Shown here: positions 34,771 through 48,602 of the stretch, one piece after another
How positions within the stretch are numbered: position 1 is the first letter of the stretch
Layout of the letters: each line of letters begins with the position of its first letter
Assembly: GCA_026686845.1 (NCBI GenBank)
Contig: JAIVEN010000008.1
Span: 12,802,501 to 12,866,500, forward strand
DNA: 64,000 nt
Reading direction: 5' to 3'
Origin: Adenanthera pavonina
Taxonomy: Eukaryota > Streptophyta > Magnoliopsida > Fabales > Fabaceae
Translations under genes and position numbers: made by a program
The notes under the pieces: model-generated
The model's database searches: none
Told to the model about the DNA's origin: nothing
Seen by the model: only the letters and a program-made list of their open reading frames with translations

Positions 34771-37700
34771 GTAGTTGACGCCTCAATCAAATTCGAACCA
34801 AAATGCGAAAGATCATAACTTTACAGCTTTTAGCGAAGTTCAACTTGGTTTCAGCAGAGCGAACCTTTATATGTGCGTTGAACAGCTCAAGTCTTATAGC
34901 CCATTGATTCAACTAGACGTGCACCCGTGCCATACACGGACTCATATGACTATATGTCTAAAAAGATAAATATTTAAAAAATTTAAATACAAAAAAATAT
35001 ATGACAAATAATAAAATTAAATATTAAAAAACTAAAACTAAAAAATAACTTTAAATAGATTTAAGTCATAATATATATTCAAAAGACTTGAAATTTATTA
35101 ATTTCTAAATATAAAGTTGCAAGTATTACCTCTCTCTATAGACCCTATCAAATCAACTCATTTCATAAGCAAAATCTTAAGCATTCATTGCAAGATAATT
35201 AGTTGATTAATAGAACTCATGATAAATTTATTTCAAGGTAACAACCCAAATTTTATTTAATAGTTGTCTAATCTCATCAATAATCCAATTATAATTAATA
35301 TCATCAAGTTATATCTACTTTGCACACGTAACACAATATAAAGTTGATCATGTATGAATACAACTCAAGGCGTGGTAAATAGTATTCAACACTACACAAC
35401 ATTTTTACTAATATTTTTTATAAAACCATCCAATATCCGATTTACATTTTATATTCAACTAATCCTGACACTTAACTATATCTAACTCTCATAGCCCATT
35501 TTAAGATTTTTTTTTGTGTTTGAAAAGATTGGGTCAAAGCTCAATTACTTAAAATATTTGTTACTAACTAAATGTTTTCTATATGTGTAACTAACATATA
35601 TCTTATATTTTGTGTAATTTAATATGATAGATCATATGTTATTTAATTATCTTTGTCACCTTATACACTTATTTAAAAAAGTTGTGATAGATCTTAAGGA
35701 TATAAAATTCAAAATAAATAATATATATTAATTTTTTAAGGTAGAAATTTAACCTTTGATAGTTTTTATTTTGGATCCATCCCTATTTTAATCAATAATT
35801 TTTTTGGCCAGATCTTGTTGCCATAAAGAATGATAGAATAAATGAAATATTTTGTTTATTAACTAAATGTACCAAATAAATTTTAGTAATTCAATCATAA
35901 AATTATATATAATTATTAAGTTGATATTATATATAAAATTTTACACAACAATTAGGTAACTCATGTAAGTAAATGTATATCATATTTAATTTTTAGTATA
36001 TATAGTCAAGTCAAGTTTAAGTTAAAATATATTTAATGTTTATTGATTATAATCTATTATAAAGTAAAAATTTATCCTGCCATATTTAATGTAACATTCA
36101 TATGTATGTGTATATATATTACGAAGTAAAAATTACATTAATGTCAAATAGAAATTTTTCCCAATATGCTCATCAAATTTTATTATAAAAATTTAAAATT
36201 AATATGATTTCAAATAAATAATTTTTTTACCAAAGATATCAAATAAATTTGATTTTTGAATAATAAGCAAGAAAATCTTACAGTTATTAAATAATTTTTT
36301 ATTTTTGTTTTCCTTTATATACATATATTATACATATATTTATACCAATATTATACTAAACTTAATATTTTTTATGAATAATATATTGGAACTCATATTA
36401 TTTATAGTAGTTGATTTTAATATCAAAATTGTTAAATATTTAAATTTTAATTGAAAACTATTCAAGAAACTTTTGTAGACCAAATGATTAAATACATAGA
36501 TTTCAATATAAAAAAATTAATATTTAAATTTTAAATAGGTGTATATAATATTATATATATATATATATATATAATATGACCAATTATATATATGTGTGGG
36601 TTTAAACTAATTAGTTATGATTAATGATATATCATAAAATTGAGTCCTTAGAATTTTAAATTACAAAATCAAATAATAGATGTGAGTTGTGAGATCTATC
36701 ATTGATAAAAATTTCTTAATTAATTAAATGACAAATTGTAATCTTGATTAATAAATTTAAAAGTGAATTGTAAAGTAAACTGTTAAAACTTTGTTTTTTC
36801 TTTTTATTTAATCATATCTTGATTCTTTTGTCACTAATAATTGCAGTTATAACACCCATTACCCAATCAATTTCAATTGTTGATCCTATGAAATTGAACT
36901 TAAAGTTATATCTGCATTTGGTTTCATTTTGTGATTTCAAACTCGATCTTATTGTTGCAATTATTATTAGCAGTAATTTCATAGATTTGCAAAATAAGCA
37001 AAAGTCTCTTTCTCCTCCACAACTCTTTAATCATAGCTAAATTTAGTCAAAGATCTTGTGAATGTCATTAAATTTTTTCTATCAACTTAATACTGAATGC
37101 TAGAAGATCATGAAGACAAAAATAAAAGAATCTCATTGCTCATAGTAAATCTTAAATATTATATATAATCAATTCTAAGAATAAAATTTGTAATTTAGGT
37201 TACAAAAAAAAATGGAAAAAGCTTCTCTTTTGCATCTTTTGCTCGAATTTTTCACATTTACGACTGAAAGAAAAAATGGAGATAGTAAAAGGATGATGTT
37301 TAGAAGAGATAAAGATAAAAATATATATATATATATTCATTAAAAAAAAGACTCAAATAGACTGGATATTTTAAATAAAAAATTGAATATTTTTGTGCCA
37401 AGAAAAAATTAAAGTAAAATTTAAAAAATCTAAAACTCTTAAATATATAAATAATAAAAAACTAAAAAAGATAAATTATTTATAATTAATAGCATCTAAT
37501 ATGATTTAGTTCTTATAATTTTAAATTATAAAATCAAATAGTAAGATGTGAATATAGAATATTTTTACGGAGATTTTTTTGAAAAATATTAAGACACATA
37601 AATAAATTATATAAAAAATTACTTATAATTTAAACAAAACAGATATAATTAATTATTATAAAAAATAAATATCATTGGTTATAAAAGAATATTTGTGGCA

Positions 37701-38219
37701 TGCGGTGCCTCTTATCACTACTCACATCATCATCGTCCCCATCCAAAAAAGTCCTCCGCCGGTGTCCCATCGTACAAGATCTTTAATGGTGGTTGTCACT
37801 CTCAGGCATAATTAATAACATATAATAAGAATTAGTTTTTATAATTTTAAAATATAAAATCAAATAATAAGATGCAAATTTGGAAGATTTTTAAAGAGTT
37901 TTTTTTTTGGAAAAAAATTAAAGTATATAAATATATAAATAATTGAAAAATATAAAAAAAATATAAATGATTTGGTTATGTGTAAAAGAATCTCATAAGA
38001 TTTAGTGTTTTAATTTTAAATTATAAAATTAAATACCATCATAATAAAAGATATCATTTAAGGAAATTTTTTTAGTAAAAATTTAAAACACATAAGATTT
38101 AAAAAAGGTAAATATTCATTACCGTTAAAAGAATCTTATTAAATTTGGTGTTTTTAATTTCAAAATATGAAATAAAATAATAAATATCAATTCCAAAGTA
38201 GAGATTTTAAAATACGAAA
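34771..38219. other. very AT-rich intergenic DNA with dispersed internal repeats
   Basis: About 70 bp upstream of the ankyrin start the sequence turns into DNA of roughly 80% A+T. The phrase CACCCGTGCCATACACGG occurs at 34922. Units such as ATAATTAGTTATGGAAAAA and AATAAATTATATAAAAAATTA recur from 37.4 kb onward. No gene. Confidence 0.5.
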
Positions 38220-38890
38220 TTGCGATGCTTAGATTTTGAAAAAGAAAAAGAAAAATTTTCTTGGTGATCAATAAGATACAAAAACAAACCTACATGAAAT
38301 TAGAAATACAAAAGAGAAGGAGATTTTAGTTTGAAATGAGAAGGGAGAGAAAAATGCAGAAGCAATGATTTTGAATAAAGTGTAAAGTATTATGTATAGA
38401 AAAAATTGTCAGATATGGCAAAAGTTTATATAATCTTTCTCAATTTAAATGAAATAAATATAATTAATTGTGTTTTAGCACTTTTAAGGAAATTTTTCAG
38501 CAAACTTTTAAAATATGCAAATAAGTTATATAAAAAATTACATTTAATTCAAGTGAAATAGATATAATTGATTAGGAAAAAAAATAAAACACACAAATAA
38601 ATTACATAGAAAATTAGATATAAGTTAAACAATATATATAATTAGTTATGAAAAAAATTAAATCATATAAATAAAAATTATAATTAATTGAAATAAATAT
38701 AAAAATATAATTCTAAACTAAAAAAAATCTAATAATAAGTCTTAGGATATTTGAATTTAAAATATTTTTACGGAGATTTCTCTGAAAAACATTAAAATGT
38801 ATAAATAAATTACATATAATTTAAATAAAATAAATATAATTAGTTATGGAAAAAATAAATAAGTTGTTTATGGAAAAATATTTGTGGTGG
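38220..38890 (+). repeat. AT-rich repeat unit, copy 1
   Basis: Aligns over its length with 40420-41090: TTTTCTTGGTGATCAATAAG / TTTTCAAGGTGATGAGATA, AAATACAAAAGAGA, TTTTAGTTTGAAATG, AATATAATTCTAAACTAAAA. Noncoding. Confidence 0.7.
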
Positions 38891-38964
38891 CATGCTATGT
38901 CACTCATCACCACTCACGCCGTCCTTATCTAGAAAGTCTTCCACCGATTAACTATCATAGAAGG

Positions 38965-39970
38965 TGTAACACCTTAGTTTACTAGGTTTTTAATCATATC
39001 ACCATAATTTAATTACATTTATTCTAATGTAAAATAATATCTTCCAGTCTACTTCCTTTTAATTAACCACCTCCTTACCTTTGCCTTTACTTGTACTTGG
39101 CCCTAACATTGTTAGTTATTGGATGTGAGATTTAGGGAAATCTCAATAGTATATATATATATATATATTCATTCATACAAATCATGTTCATAATCAGGTA
39201 GTTATGCAAACAACCAAATAGCTCATATTTCATGCATCTATAAAAATTTCGACAGAGTCTCATCGTAATACTAGACATCCATAGCATTTCAAAACATTTA
39301 TATTGAAACAACCCATCCAATAGTATCACACAACATTCATCATTAATTCACAGAAAATGCATAAAATAAATAAAATACTACCTCAACCGAAAAACATCAT
39401 GAGTTAAGCAGCTTATCTTCCTTCTTGAATTTTTTAAGTATCTTACTTGAAGCTAGCGTTCCTTCCTTTTCCTTCTCTTCACTCACACTCTCTTTCTCTC
39501 CCTTGGCTCTCTCTTTCTCTCACTCACTCCTAACTCTCACTCTCAACTGGTGGTGCGTTAAAATGAGGAAATGAGAGGGCTATTTATAGTGTTGATGTCT
39601 TGGCCAGCAAGTGACATCAATTCATTTTATACCTTTATTCAGTGTATACTCATTATAATTCAATGTAATTCATTGTATTTTTTCATTCAATGTATGCTTA
39701 TCATAATTCAATGTAACTTATTGAAATCATAATTTATTGTATACTTTCATTCAGTGTATACTCATCATAATTCAATGTAACTTATTGAAATTATAATTTA
39801 TTGTATATCTTCATTCACTGTATGCTTATCATAATTTAATGTAATTTAGTGGGACCATAATTCATTGTATCTTTTCATTCCTTATAATCTAAACATAAAT
39901 CATATTAAAAATTCTAAATCATAGATGGAAATTTCTGAATGTTATAGAAGGTCCTCCATGGTGTTTATTA
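38965..39970 (-). mobile_element. minus-strand LTR fragment (Ty3/gypsy type)
   Basis: TGTAACACC at the left edge is the inverse of an LTR end. The phrase CCCTAACATTGTTAGTTATT...GGGAAATCTCAATAGT matches the LTR at 60.9 kb in the same orientation. A TATAAATAG box lies on the minus strand at 39581-39589 next to a GAGAGAAAG-rich leader. The far end is uncertain. Confidence 0.55.
39632..39895. repeat. minisatellite, about 64-bp unit, four copies
   Basis: Units of the form CATTCAGTGTATACTCATCA followed by TAATTCAATGTAACTTATTG and ATTTATTGTATA recur about four times with small differences, just upstream of the minus-strand TATA box. Confidence 0.75.
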
Positions 39971-40419
39971 CTCTTATTAATACTCTTAGACACAGTTGAC
40001 AGTGGGTGATGGGAGAAATGTATATATGCAGCAATTCCATCGAGCTCTTGATGGAATTGGATTATGGCAAATTTGACAAAATTTGATTCTTTGAGAATCC
40101 AAAATCTGTCATACCAAACATGCTAAACCTAAGAATTCATATATAATTCTATTTCCAACCTCTTGATTCCTGCATATCAAACGGGACATAAAAGTGAATA
40201 AAAATTTAAATTCTAAAATTTGAGAGAAGATAAATATACTTAAAATCATAAACATGGAAGAAATATATAGAAAAAATTTAAAAAAAAGAGTTAAATTAAA
40301 ATCAAATTAGATAACTATATGCATTTATCTATCAGAATAGAAATTTCTTTGAAATTATTTTTGTAAAAAAAGAACGAACAATAGGGATAGATGAAAAAAA
40401 TTAAATAAACATAAGGTTT
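39971..40419. other. intergenic AT-rich DNA
   Basis: Nothing recognised. Confidence 0.4.
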
Positions 40420-41090
40420 TGAAAAAAGGAAAGAAAATTTTTCAAGGTGATGAGATATAAAAACAAGCCTGCATGGGATTGGAATCAGAAATACAAAAGA
40501 GATGGCAATTTTAGTTTGAAATGCAAAGTATGAGAGAAAAATCCAGAAACAATTATTTTGAATAGAGTGTAAATAATTATATATAGAGAAAATTGTTAGA
40601 TATCATAAAAATCGATATAATTTTTATCAATTTAAATAAAATAAATATAATTTGTTATGTTTTAGTGCTTTTAAGGAGATTTCTCTACAAAATATAAAAA
40701 CACTCAAGTAAATGATATAAAAATTACATATAATTCAAATGAAATATATATAATTGGTTAGGGAAAAATTAAAACACATAAATAAATGATGATAAAAAGT
40801 CACACAAATAAATTATATAAAAAATTAGATATAAATTAAACAAATCATATATAATTAGTTATGGAAAAATTAAATCATATAAATAAATATTATAATTGAT
40901 TGAAATAGATCTAAAAATATAATTCTAAACTAAAAAAAATCTAATAATAGGTTAGAAGCCATTTGAATTTAGAAGATTTTTATAGAGATTTTTTAAGAAA
41001 ATATTAAAATGCATAAATGAATTATATAAAAAAGTATATATAATTTAAAAAAATAGATATAATTAGTTATGGAAAAATAGATATAATTGG
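40420..41090 (+). repeat. AT-rich repeat unit, copy 2
   Basis: Second copy of the unit at 38220-38890, same orientation; the LTR fragment and minisatellite lie between them. Confidence 0.7.
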
Positions 41091-41812
41091 TTATGATTAA
41101 AAGAATCTCATTGGATTTGGTATTTTTAATTTTAAAAAAATAATAATATGAATTGCAAAATTAACTCCGAAGCAGAGTTTTTTAAGCACATAATTACAGT
41201 AAACCTCATTTGAAGTACCAAAATCATTTCAAAGATATCCATATATGTTACTTAGTTTTATGCATATAATAGATTATAGGGGGTTAGGGGATGCAATGGG
41301 AAGGAATGTAAATAAAACACAAAGGAGTTTGTTTGGTAAGATATTGAGGGAAATGTGAAATAGATTTATTTTCTATATTTGATTAAACACAAATAATTGA
41401 AAAGACTAAAATGCCCTTATGCTTAAAAAAATTCTTTCCCCTCCTCTTCTTCTCAGCATCACCGTCGCCACTCGCCAGTGAGCCATACTCATCACCTAGA
41501 CACCCACACCAAAAATATCAACAAAATAAAGCTAGATTTAGAAACCCATTCAAGAAATCAAAAATTGAGATAGCCATTACAGTTGGAACCCACATTTGAA
41601 TCCAGTGAAGCAAATCCGGTCTATTGAAGCTACATTTGAATTCAGCAAGACTAATTCTTTTAAGTCATAGAGATCACCAAAATAGATTTTGTCAACAAAT
41701 TAAAGCTAGGATTGAACTCAGGACATGACTATGGATTGAACTCATGACAGCATGCTTAAAGGACCCAACCATATAGCAACTATGATAAGATGTTGTTGGT
41801 TCAAATACGTAA
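41091..41812. other. intergenic; possible MITE end
   Basis: GGATGCAATGGGAAGGAATG...TTTGTTTGGTAAG near 41290 looks like a hAT/PIF-type MITE end. A 62-codon open frame at 41411 is serine/proline-rich and not convincing. Confidence 0.3.
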
Positions 41813-42049
41813 ATGTTTATTTTTGTAACAAAGATAGTTGAAGGATATATTCATAATTTTTATGTAATGCAACAAAGAATATATCCACTAAAAAGAAAAT
41901 TATGTAACCTTTATTTTTTATTTGTTCTTCATTGCCTGGGCTCCGGGCATCATATTCACCTTTTTCATTGTACCTTGCACTACCTAGGTAATATTGCAAC
42001 TTATAGACTGCAAAACTTGGTTACAAAGATGAACATTGTGGTTCTATTA

Positions 42050-42690
42050 AATCTAATGTTTTTGCGACTGGATTATACCAGATGGTCAAACCAGTCGGAT
42101 CGTCACCCAGATAGCTTTCTGGCTCATTTTGCAGAGTTGAGCCATTTTGGGGGTTGAGTTGATACGAACAGACTTTTGAGCCAGAACCCAGCATTGAGCC
42201 CGGAACTAGAGTATTTTTTAAAAAATCAACCAGTTCTATGTTTAACCCTTTTTTATTTTTTTAAATTTAAATCATCATATCATTATAATATGTTATAATT
42301 ATATTATAATAATAATATAAAATTTATAAATAAACAAAATAAAAGTGAAATAAAACGCAAATGTAACCTAATTGAAACAAAATCTTTAAATTCTCACCTC
42401 GATAATCGCAATCCTTGCTCTCCTCTATTATCATTGCCTTTTAACTTTCAAGTTTAAACTCAACTCTACTCTTTTTATTGCCTTCCTCCATTGCTCCAAG
42501 CCTCCATTACATATATTATTAGAGTATTCATAAATTCTAAGAATTTGATCTTTTTTATTTTTATACATATAATATTATTTTTATGTAATTATTACGTTAC
42601 TGGTTCGACTGCCTGTTCAACCATTGAAACATAAAAATCATGACCCAAAGACATTTTGGTTCAATATCCAGTTTTTAAAATATTGATTAA
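42050..42690. repeat. ACCGGTT-type TIR element
   Basis: The ends are roughly inverted: GCGACTGGATTATACCAGAT on the left and, inverse, AAAAACTGGATATTGAACCA on the right, with GTTCGACTGCCTGTTCAACC inside. Similar ends occur at 55.84-56.69 kb. It sits inside copy a and is absent from copy b. Confidence 0.4.
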
Positions 42691-44164
42691 ATGTGTCCTA
42701 TGGGGAGACAATGTTTAAGTCTCTTCTTCCTATAAACAGGGATTCTATGGTCAATTTACATGTTTTGATACCCAGACTTACATAATATCAGGACATAAAT
42801 TTATTTTTAATTTTTTGTTTACATTTATCCATGTATTCAATGTATTCAATTAAAAAAATGTATTCAATTAGTTTTAATTAACTAAAATTCTTCACAGTTG
42901 AAAGAATTGTGTCAAAAAACCTCAAGTTCTCATCTTCATATGACGATAAGATTTCAATTTATTTTATTTATTTGAGAATTAAATTCTCTGACACATTTGA
43001 AAAAATCATTTATTTACCTGTAGCAAAATTAAATTTCATGATACAGAGCAAATAAAAATACATCTTTTATCAATAAGTTCTAATTTGTTAAAAAAAAAAA
43101 AATCCCGCCTGCCATGGTAGGAGGGGTCCTACTGCAAAGACCCCGAAGTTACTATCTCCGCCGCACTCTGCTACGCCATGTATGGAGAGAAAAGTAATGC
43201 AGACTTGCAGAGCATTTATAGCAATTGCCAGAGAAAGCAGATTTGCACACTCCACTTAATCACTAGAAGACAAAAGTTGAACAAAGTTGATAGCAATGAT
43301 AGGAATGGATAATTGACAATTGTCTTTTAAAAAAAATAAGAAAAAATACTAGTAGTACAGTACCAGTAGAATTAAAAGCGCATGTAAGTCATTTAAATGG
43401 GATATATGACGTAGAGTTGCTGAAATCAGCAGTATTCCATAAGTCTATGTGGCAACTAATGATTAGTTGTTTTCATGAGTAAGTTTTATAAATTAAAGCA
43501 TCCCAAAATTAAATAGGAAAAATTATACATTAAAGGATTTATATAGATCAATATTTATTATGAAAGACTACAAAAATATACTTATAATTATATGAAAAGA
43601 CCAAAAATAAATTATTTAACTATTATACTCATAAAATATGTCATTTTTTTTTCTTTCTTTCTTCCTCTTGTATCAAGTAATTGAATAAGATAACAAGAGT
43701 TAATAGACATCTCAAATGATCATTGTTGACGGTTGGAATTTAAGACTTAGATCAAGGACATTTAAAAGTTGAGTGGGTGTATACATTAAATGTACTAGAT
43801 GCATTGAGTGGCTAAATTTACGTGAGGGTAGGGCACGGTACAATATATTGTGTTTGATAGGAGTAGGTGAAAGCATAGTATTAAAAATCAAACTAGATGG
43901 GCTAATTTTATTAGTTGAATTGGGAATCTTGCTAAATTGAAATAGTAAGGAAAAAAAATCTCTCAAATTTGAAGCCATAATCTCTTATTTCCAGTACTAT
44001 TGTATTCACCATTTTTGTAGTTGAATTGAAATATATTTACAATTTTTATATGAAATATTAAATATATATATATTTATATGAATATTTTTTGGTATAAAGT
44101 TATACAAATTAATGAAAATTAAATCTTTTAGTAAATTAAGTTAATATTAATATATTCTGAATTT

Positions 44165-45015
44165 TGTCAATATCACACACATGCGATTCCATGAGCTTCT
44201 TGAGTTATCCAACACACTTGTACTTTTCCGGTCAATTAAATACCTCTACAATACCATAAAATCCTCAATTAACATATAATACAATTATCTAAATTCCACA
44301 ATTCAATCATTTAGGCCTAACTCAAGGTTCCAAAATCCTTCCCATACATTATTGAGATTTTAAAGACTATTCAAACTCTAATCAACCATACACATTTCGG
44401 ATTACATGCTACCATACACAATACATAGCTAGGGTTAAACTTAAATAATGCATACTCCCCCTAAAACTTATTCCCAGGCATCATAAATACCAAATCATAT
44501 CTCATTAATCCCTTTTCATCCATTTTAATTGGTGGATTTCGGCCAAAACTGCATACCCAACTATATATATCTGAAAAATCTAACTCAAAACTGAAGAAAA
44601 ATGGTGAGAGAGGAGTATAGATTACTTACCAACAATTTAGTAAGCTCCAAGGGGTCAAAAATCACTTCCCAATGCCGAAAATCTGAAGTCCTAACACTGC
44701 TTCTTTGTTCTCCCTCTGTTTCTCTCTTTCTCTCTCATGTTTGGCCGAACTGAAATGTTTCGGATTAAAGCAATTTTCCCAACTCTTGGCGAGGCTCCTG
44801 TAAGTCTGTCGAGGTGCAAGTGCTCTCAACCTAGAAATTTTATTGAAATTCAAGCTTGCTTGCCATGGCGATCTTGTATCTCATCACGGCATGGAACTTT
44901 TCTGCCTCCACTTCAGTCTTTTCTCCGCCTTGATTCCTCCGATTCTGCTCACATCACCAATTATGCTTCATTAACTAGATACGAAGTTAGAAATAATGTA
45001 ATGAGGGTCATTACA
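44165..45015 (-). mobile_element. LTR fragment related to the 19.2-kb solo LTR
   Basis: On the minus strand it starts TGTAATGACCCTCATTACAT at 45015, like TGTAACACCCCTCATGTTAT of the solo LTR. It shares GGAACCTTG.GTTAGG, TTAACCCTAG and GTGTTGGA...GAAGCT...TGGAAT in the same order. The remaining two thirds are missing. Confidence 0.75.
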
Positions 45016-47242
45016 TGATAGATGGAGAGATTAATTTGGATATTTAATAGTAATTAATAGGAACACTTTTAGTAATCATATGAAGTCAATTTGTTTATAG
45101 CATTTCATCAAATTAAACTACGTCACTTGATATTGGCATCTCTATGGTACAAATACTTCAACGGACGAGTGATAACTACTAATATGCCTTCCCTCAAGTT
45201 ATAATGCCATAATAACATTGTGTGGGTGCCACTTGTCGTCAATAGTTGTTGCCTTGATAATATATTGTTTGATGTTAAATATGATTTTGAACTTAGTAAT
45301 AAATACATTGAAAAACTTATAAAAACTAATATTTGTTATAAAAATTATAAAAAATTAAAAATAAATAGTCAATTGATCATTAGTTATGTTAAAACTCTAA
45401 TACCTTAGCAAGTAATTAAATCCCCTAATGGAAACTGTTGTCGCCTTGCCCAACATCTTACTTTTTGTTTTTTTTTTGGCCTTTTATACTACAAATTGAT
45501 TTGTTAGTTACCGTGACCACTTGTTTTGTTTCTCTGTTTTCTTTTAATAAATAAAAGTTTAAGTAAATTGGGTCTCTAGGTTTACCAAGCTTAGGACACG
45601 TTTCAGAGAGCTTATAGAACTTGTGAAATATAAGTTACATCTTTACTAATTGAATCAATTTGACTACCTTTTTCTTCTATTGATGATTACGACTCCATGG
45701 GAATTTCTTCATATCTTTTGAAAAGTAATTTAGAGATGCATATTTTTGTAATGCTGTACATGTATAAGAAAAATATGGATATATATTTTATTTACAAATC
45801 CATGACTTGTTTTACTTCTCTATATTCATATTTATTATAAAAACATATCCATGATATTCTTATGTATATGCAACAAAGAACATATATCCAGTAAAAGAAA
45901 ATTATGTATCCGTTATTTTTTGTACGACGTGGCCTTAAATTGGAGATCATGGTTGCAAAGATGAACACTGTGGTTCTACTCAATCCGTCGTGGTGAGACA
46001 ATGTTTGTCTCTCTTCTTCCTATAAACAGGGCCTATGCTCAATTTACATGTTTTGACACACGTTATTGGAATGGAACCTAAGTTTATTTTCAATATGAGT
46101 TATCCCTTTTTTTACATTATTTATGTATTCAACGTATTCGTTCAAGTTTAATTATTGAAAATTTTAAGCATTTAAAAAAATTATGGAAAAGGACCGCAAG
46201 CACTCACTTCATTATAAGATTTCAATTTATTTGAGAATCAAATCCCCTCACACACTGACAAATTTATTTATTTACCTTGAACAAAATTAAATTGCATGAT
46301 AGAGAGCAAATAAAAATATAATTTTCAACTATTGAGAGTTGGGACTAGTAGAAGGAGTTAGTCCCTTATAACGTGATAAATTAAAATTTGAATTCCTACT
46401 GAAAAAAGTGTTCATATTTAGTGTCTAATCGTATCTTGAATATAATTACTTTTAATAAAAAAATATATGTAATTTATCCAAAAAAAAATATAATTTTCAT
46501 TTACAAATTTTATTTTTAAAAAAATTAATAAAAGTCCTGTCTGCCCGAGAAGAGGTGGGGTCACGGGGACTCAGCTCAGCTCACAACAGAGACCCAAGAT
46601 TCATTATCTCCACCGTACTCTGCCACGCCATGTACGGAGACATGGACACCGTACCATTCGTAGCAGTTACAGGAGAAAGCAGATTTGTACACCCCACTTA
46701 ATCACTAACCGACAAAAGTTGACCCAGGTTGATATCAATGATAGGCAAGGGGAACTTATGCTTTTGTTTTTTATTTTATATTTTATCTAATTTATATTAT
46801 AAAATATTTTATAGGATTAATTTTTAGTTTAAAATATAAAAAATTAAGTATTTTTTTTATTTTATTTATATCTTTAATATTTTCTCTTTTCTTATTTGTA
46901 GTCCTGATAATAAAATGTGATATATTTAATGAGAATAAAATAAGAAATATAAATATTTTTTATATTAATTTCAGTTAAAAAAATAATTTTCTTAATATAA
47001 AATATTTTATAATATAAATAAATAAAATAAATACAAGCAGTACCATTAGAATTAAAAGCGCACGTAAGTCATTTAAGTGGGATACATGAGGTAGAGTTGA
47101 TGGAATCAGCGGTTTAGCCCATGTGGCAACTAATGATTAGTTGGTTTCATTATTAGGTTTACAAATGAAAGTATCCCGAAATTAAATAGGAAAAATGATT
47201 ACAGGATCTATTATTGATCAATATTTATTATAAATGACTATA

Positions 47243-47478
47243 CTCTATCTGTCCCATTTTATCTATCATTTTAAAAAATCAATGAAGTATTTATTTTTTT
47301 CTAATTATACTCATATTCATTTGGTACATTGAATTCACTACTACTTAAATGAATGACTAATAAAAAAGTAATTATTAAGAATAATACAGTAAACTTACAT
47401 AATTTATCTAGTTATTTATTACCCTTCTTAATCTTTGTGTTAAAATCTTAAACCTCATATAAAATAGAATGGAGGGAG
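47243..47478. repeat. Stowaway-like MITE
   Basis: Ends CTCTATCTGTCCCATTTTAT and, inverse, CTCCCTCCATTCTATTTTAT, with TA on both sides. The empty site survives in copy a near 43573. Confidence 0.8.
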
Positions 47479-47499
47479 TAAAAATCACAATGATAATTA

Positions 47500-47768
47500 C
47501 TCCCTCTGTCTCTATATCACTTTTTAAGAAAATTTTTATTTCTATTTATTTGTTATTTTTCAATTTAAAGATAATATTAATTATTATTTTTTGATTTATA
47601 CCCTTATCTATTTTTTTAAAAGTAAAAAAATAATATTAATTACTTTTTTCATCTTTCTATTTATTAAAGAATATATTAGAAAATTTAAAATAAATTCTAA
47701 TATATTAATTATATTTCTTAATATGTGTGTAAAAATCTTAAATGATACCTAAAAAGAGATAGAGAGAG
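47500..47768. repeat. Stowaway-like MITE
   Basis: Ends CTCCCTCTGTCTCTATATCA and, inverse, CTCTCTCTATCTCTTTTTAG, with TA duplication. Only about 20 bp from the previous MITE. Confidence 0.8.
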
Positions 47769-48050
47769 TATATTAAAGGACAAAAAAAATTATTTAAATA
47801 TGTCTTTTTTTCTTCAATTTTTCTTCTTCCTCTTTTTTCCTTTTATCCTCTTGCATCTACTAAGTGAATAAGATCAGCAAGAGTTAATACAGATCTCAAA
47901 TGTACATTATTGACAGGACAATGTGGTTGGACTTTTAAGACTTGGATCAAGGACATTTGAAATTGAGTAGGTGTATACATTAAATGTATTAGATGCATTG
48001 AATGGCTAAATTTGCTCCATTCATAAATGAGGGTAAGGCATTATGCAATA

Positions 48051-48602
48051 CTTCCTCTTATGCACATGATAAGGTACTCTCTTCAGTGTAAAATATAAGT
48101 CCTCTTTTAATTAAAACATTTTTTTAGATTAAAATATAAGTCTTTTTTAGGTAAATTCAAGAGTATTAATAATTTTTTTTTCTAATTTACCCTTTTCATT
48201 AATTAGTTTATGAGAGAAAAAATTATTTTGAAAATTATATTTATTCAGGGTAATATTGGAAAACAATATAAGTTTTTAGCAAATTTAAGTAGTTTAATTC
48301 CCTTCCTTGGTTTGTGTACACTTTGTCAAAGAGAATTTATATTTTGGATCAAAGGGAGTATTTTGTATTAATTATATATATATTAAGAAAATCATTTTTT
48401 CACCTAAAATTAATACAAAAAATACCTATATTTTTATTGTACCCTAATTAAATATCACATTCTATTATTATTGTAGGGTTATAAATGAAAAGTATAGAAG
48501 CATTAAAGGTAGAGGTAAAATGGGAAGAAAAATATCTAATATTCTATATTTTGGATAAAAAACATGTCACATAAAATGTCTTATAATATGGATCGGAGGG
48601 AG
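48051..48602. repeat. Stowaway-like MITE containing another MITE
   Basis: Outer ends CTTCCTCTTATGCACATGAT and, inverse, CTCCCTCCGATCCATATTAT. With 48077-48358 removed it aligns along its length with the MITE at 52159-52430. TA on both sides; the empty site in copy a is near 43837. Confidence 0.75.
48077..48358. repeat. Stowaway-like MITE nested in the previous one
   Basis: Ends CTCTCTTCAGTGTAAAATAT and, inverse, CTCCCTTTGATCCAAAATAT, with TA flanks at 48075 and 48359. Confidence 0.78.

Larger units (their letters stand above)
41813..45790 (+). repeat. tandem segmental duplication, copy a
   Basis: Blocks match copy b in the same order: ATGCAACAAAGAATATATCC, TTGCAAAGATGAACATTGTGG-like, CTCTTCTTCCTATAAACAGGG, ACTCTGCTACGCCATGTA, AGAATTAAAAGCGCATGTAAG, GATCAAGGACATTT, GATAGATGGAGAGATTAAT, AATATATTGTTTGATGTTAA, GGAATTTCTTCATA. 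No gene is visible. It holds an ACCGGTT-type element and an LTR fragment that copy b lacks, and lacks copy b's MITEs. Confidence 0.75.
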
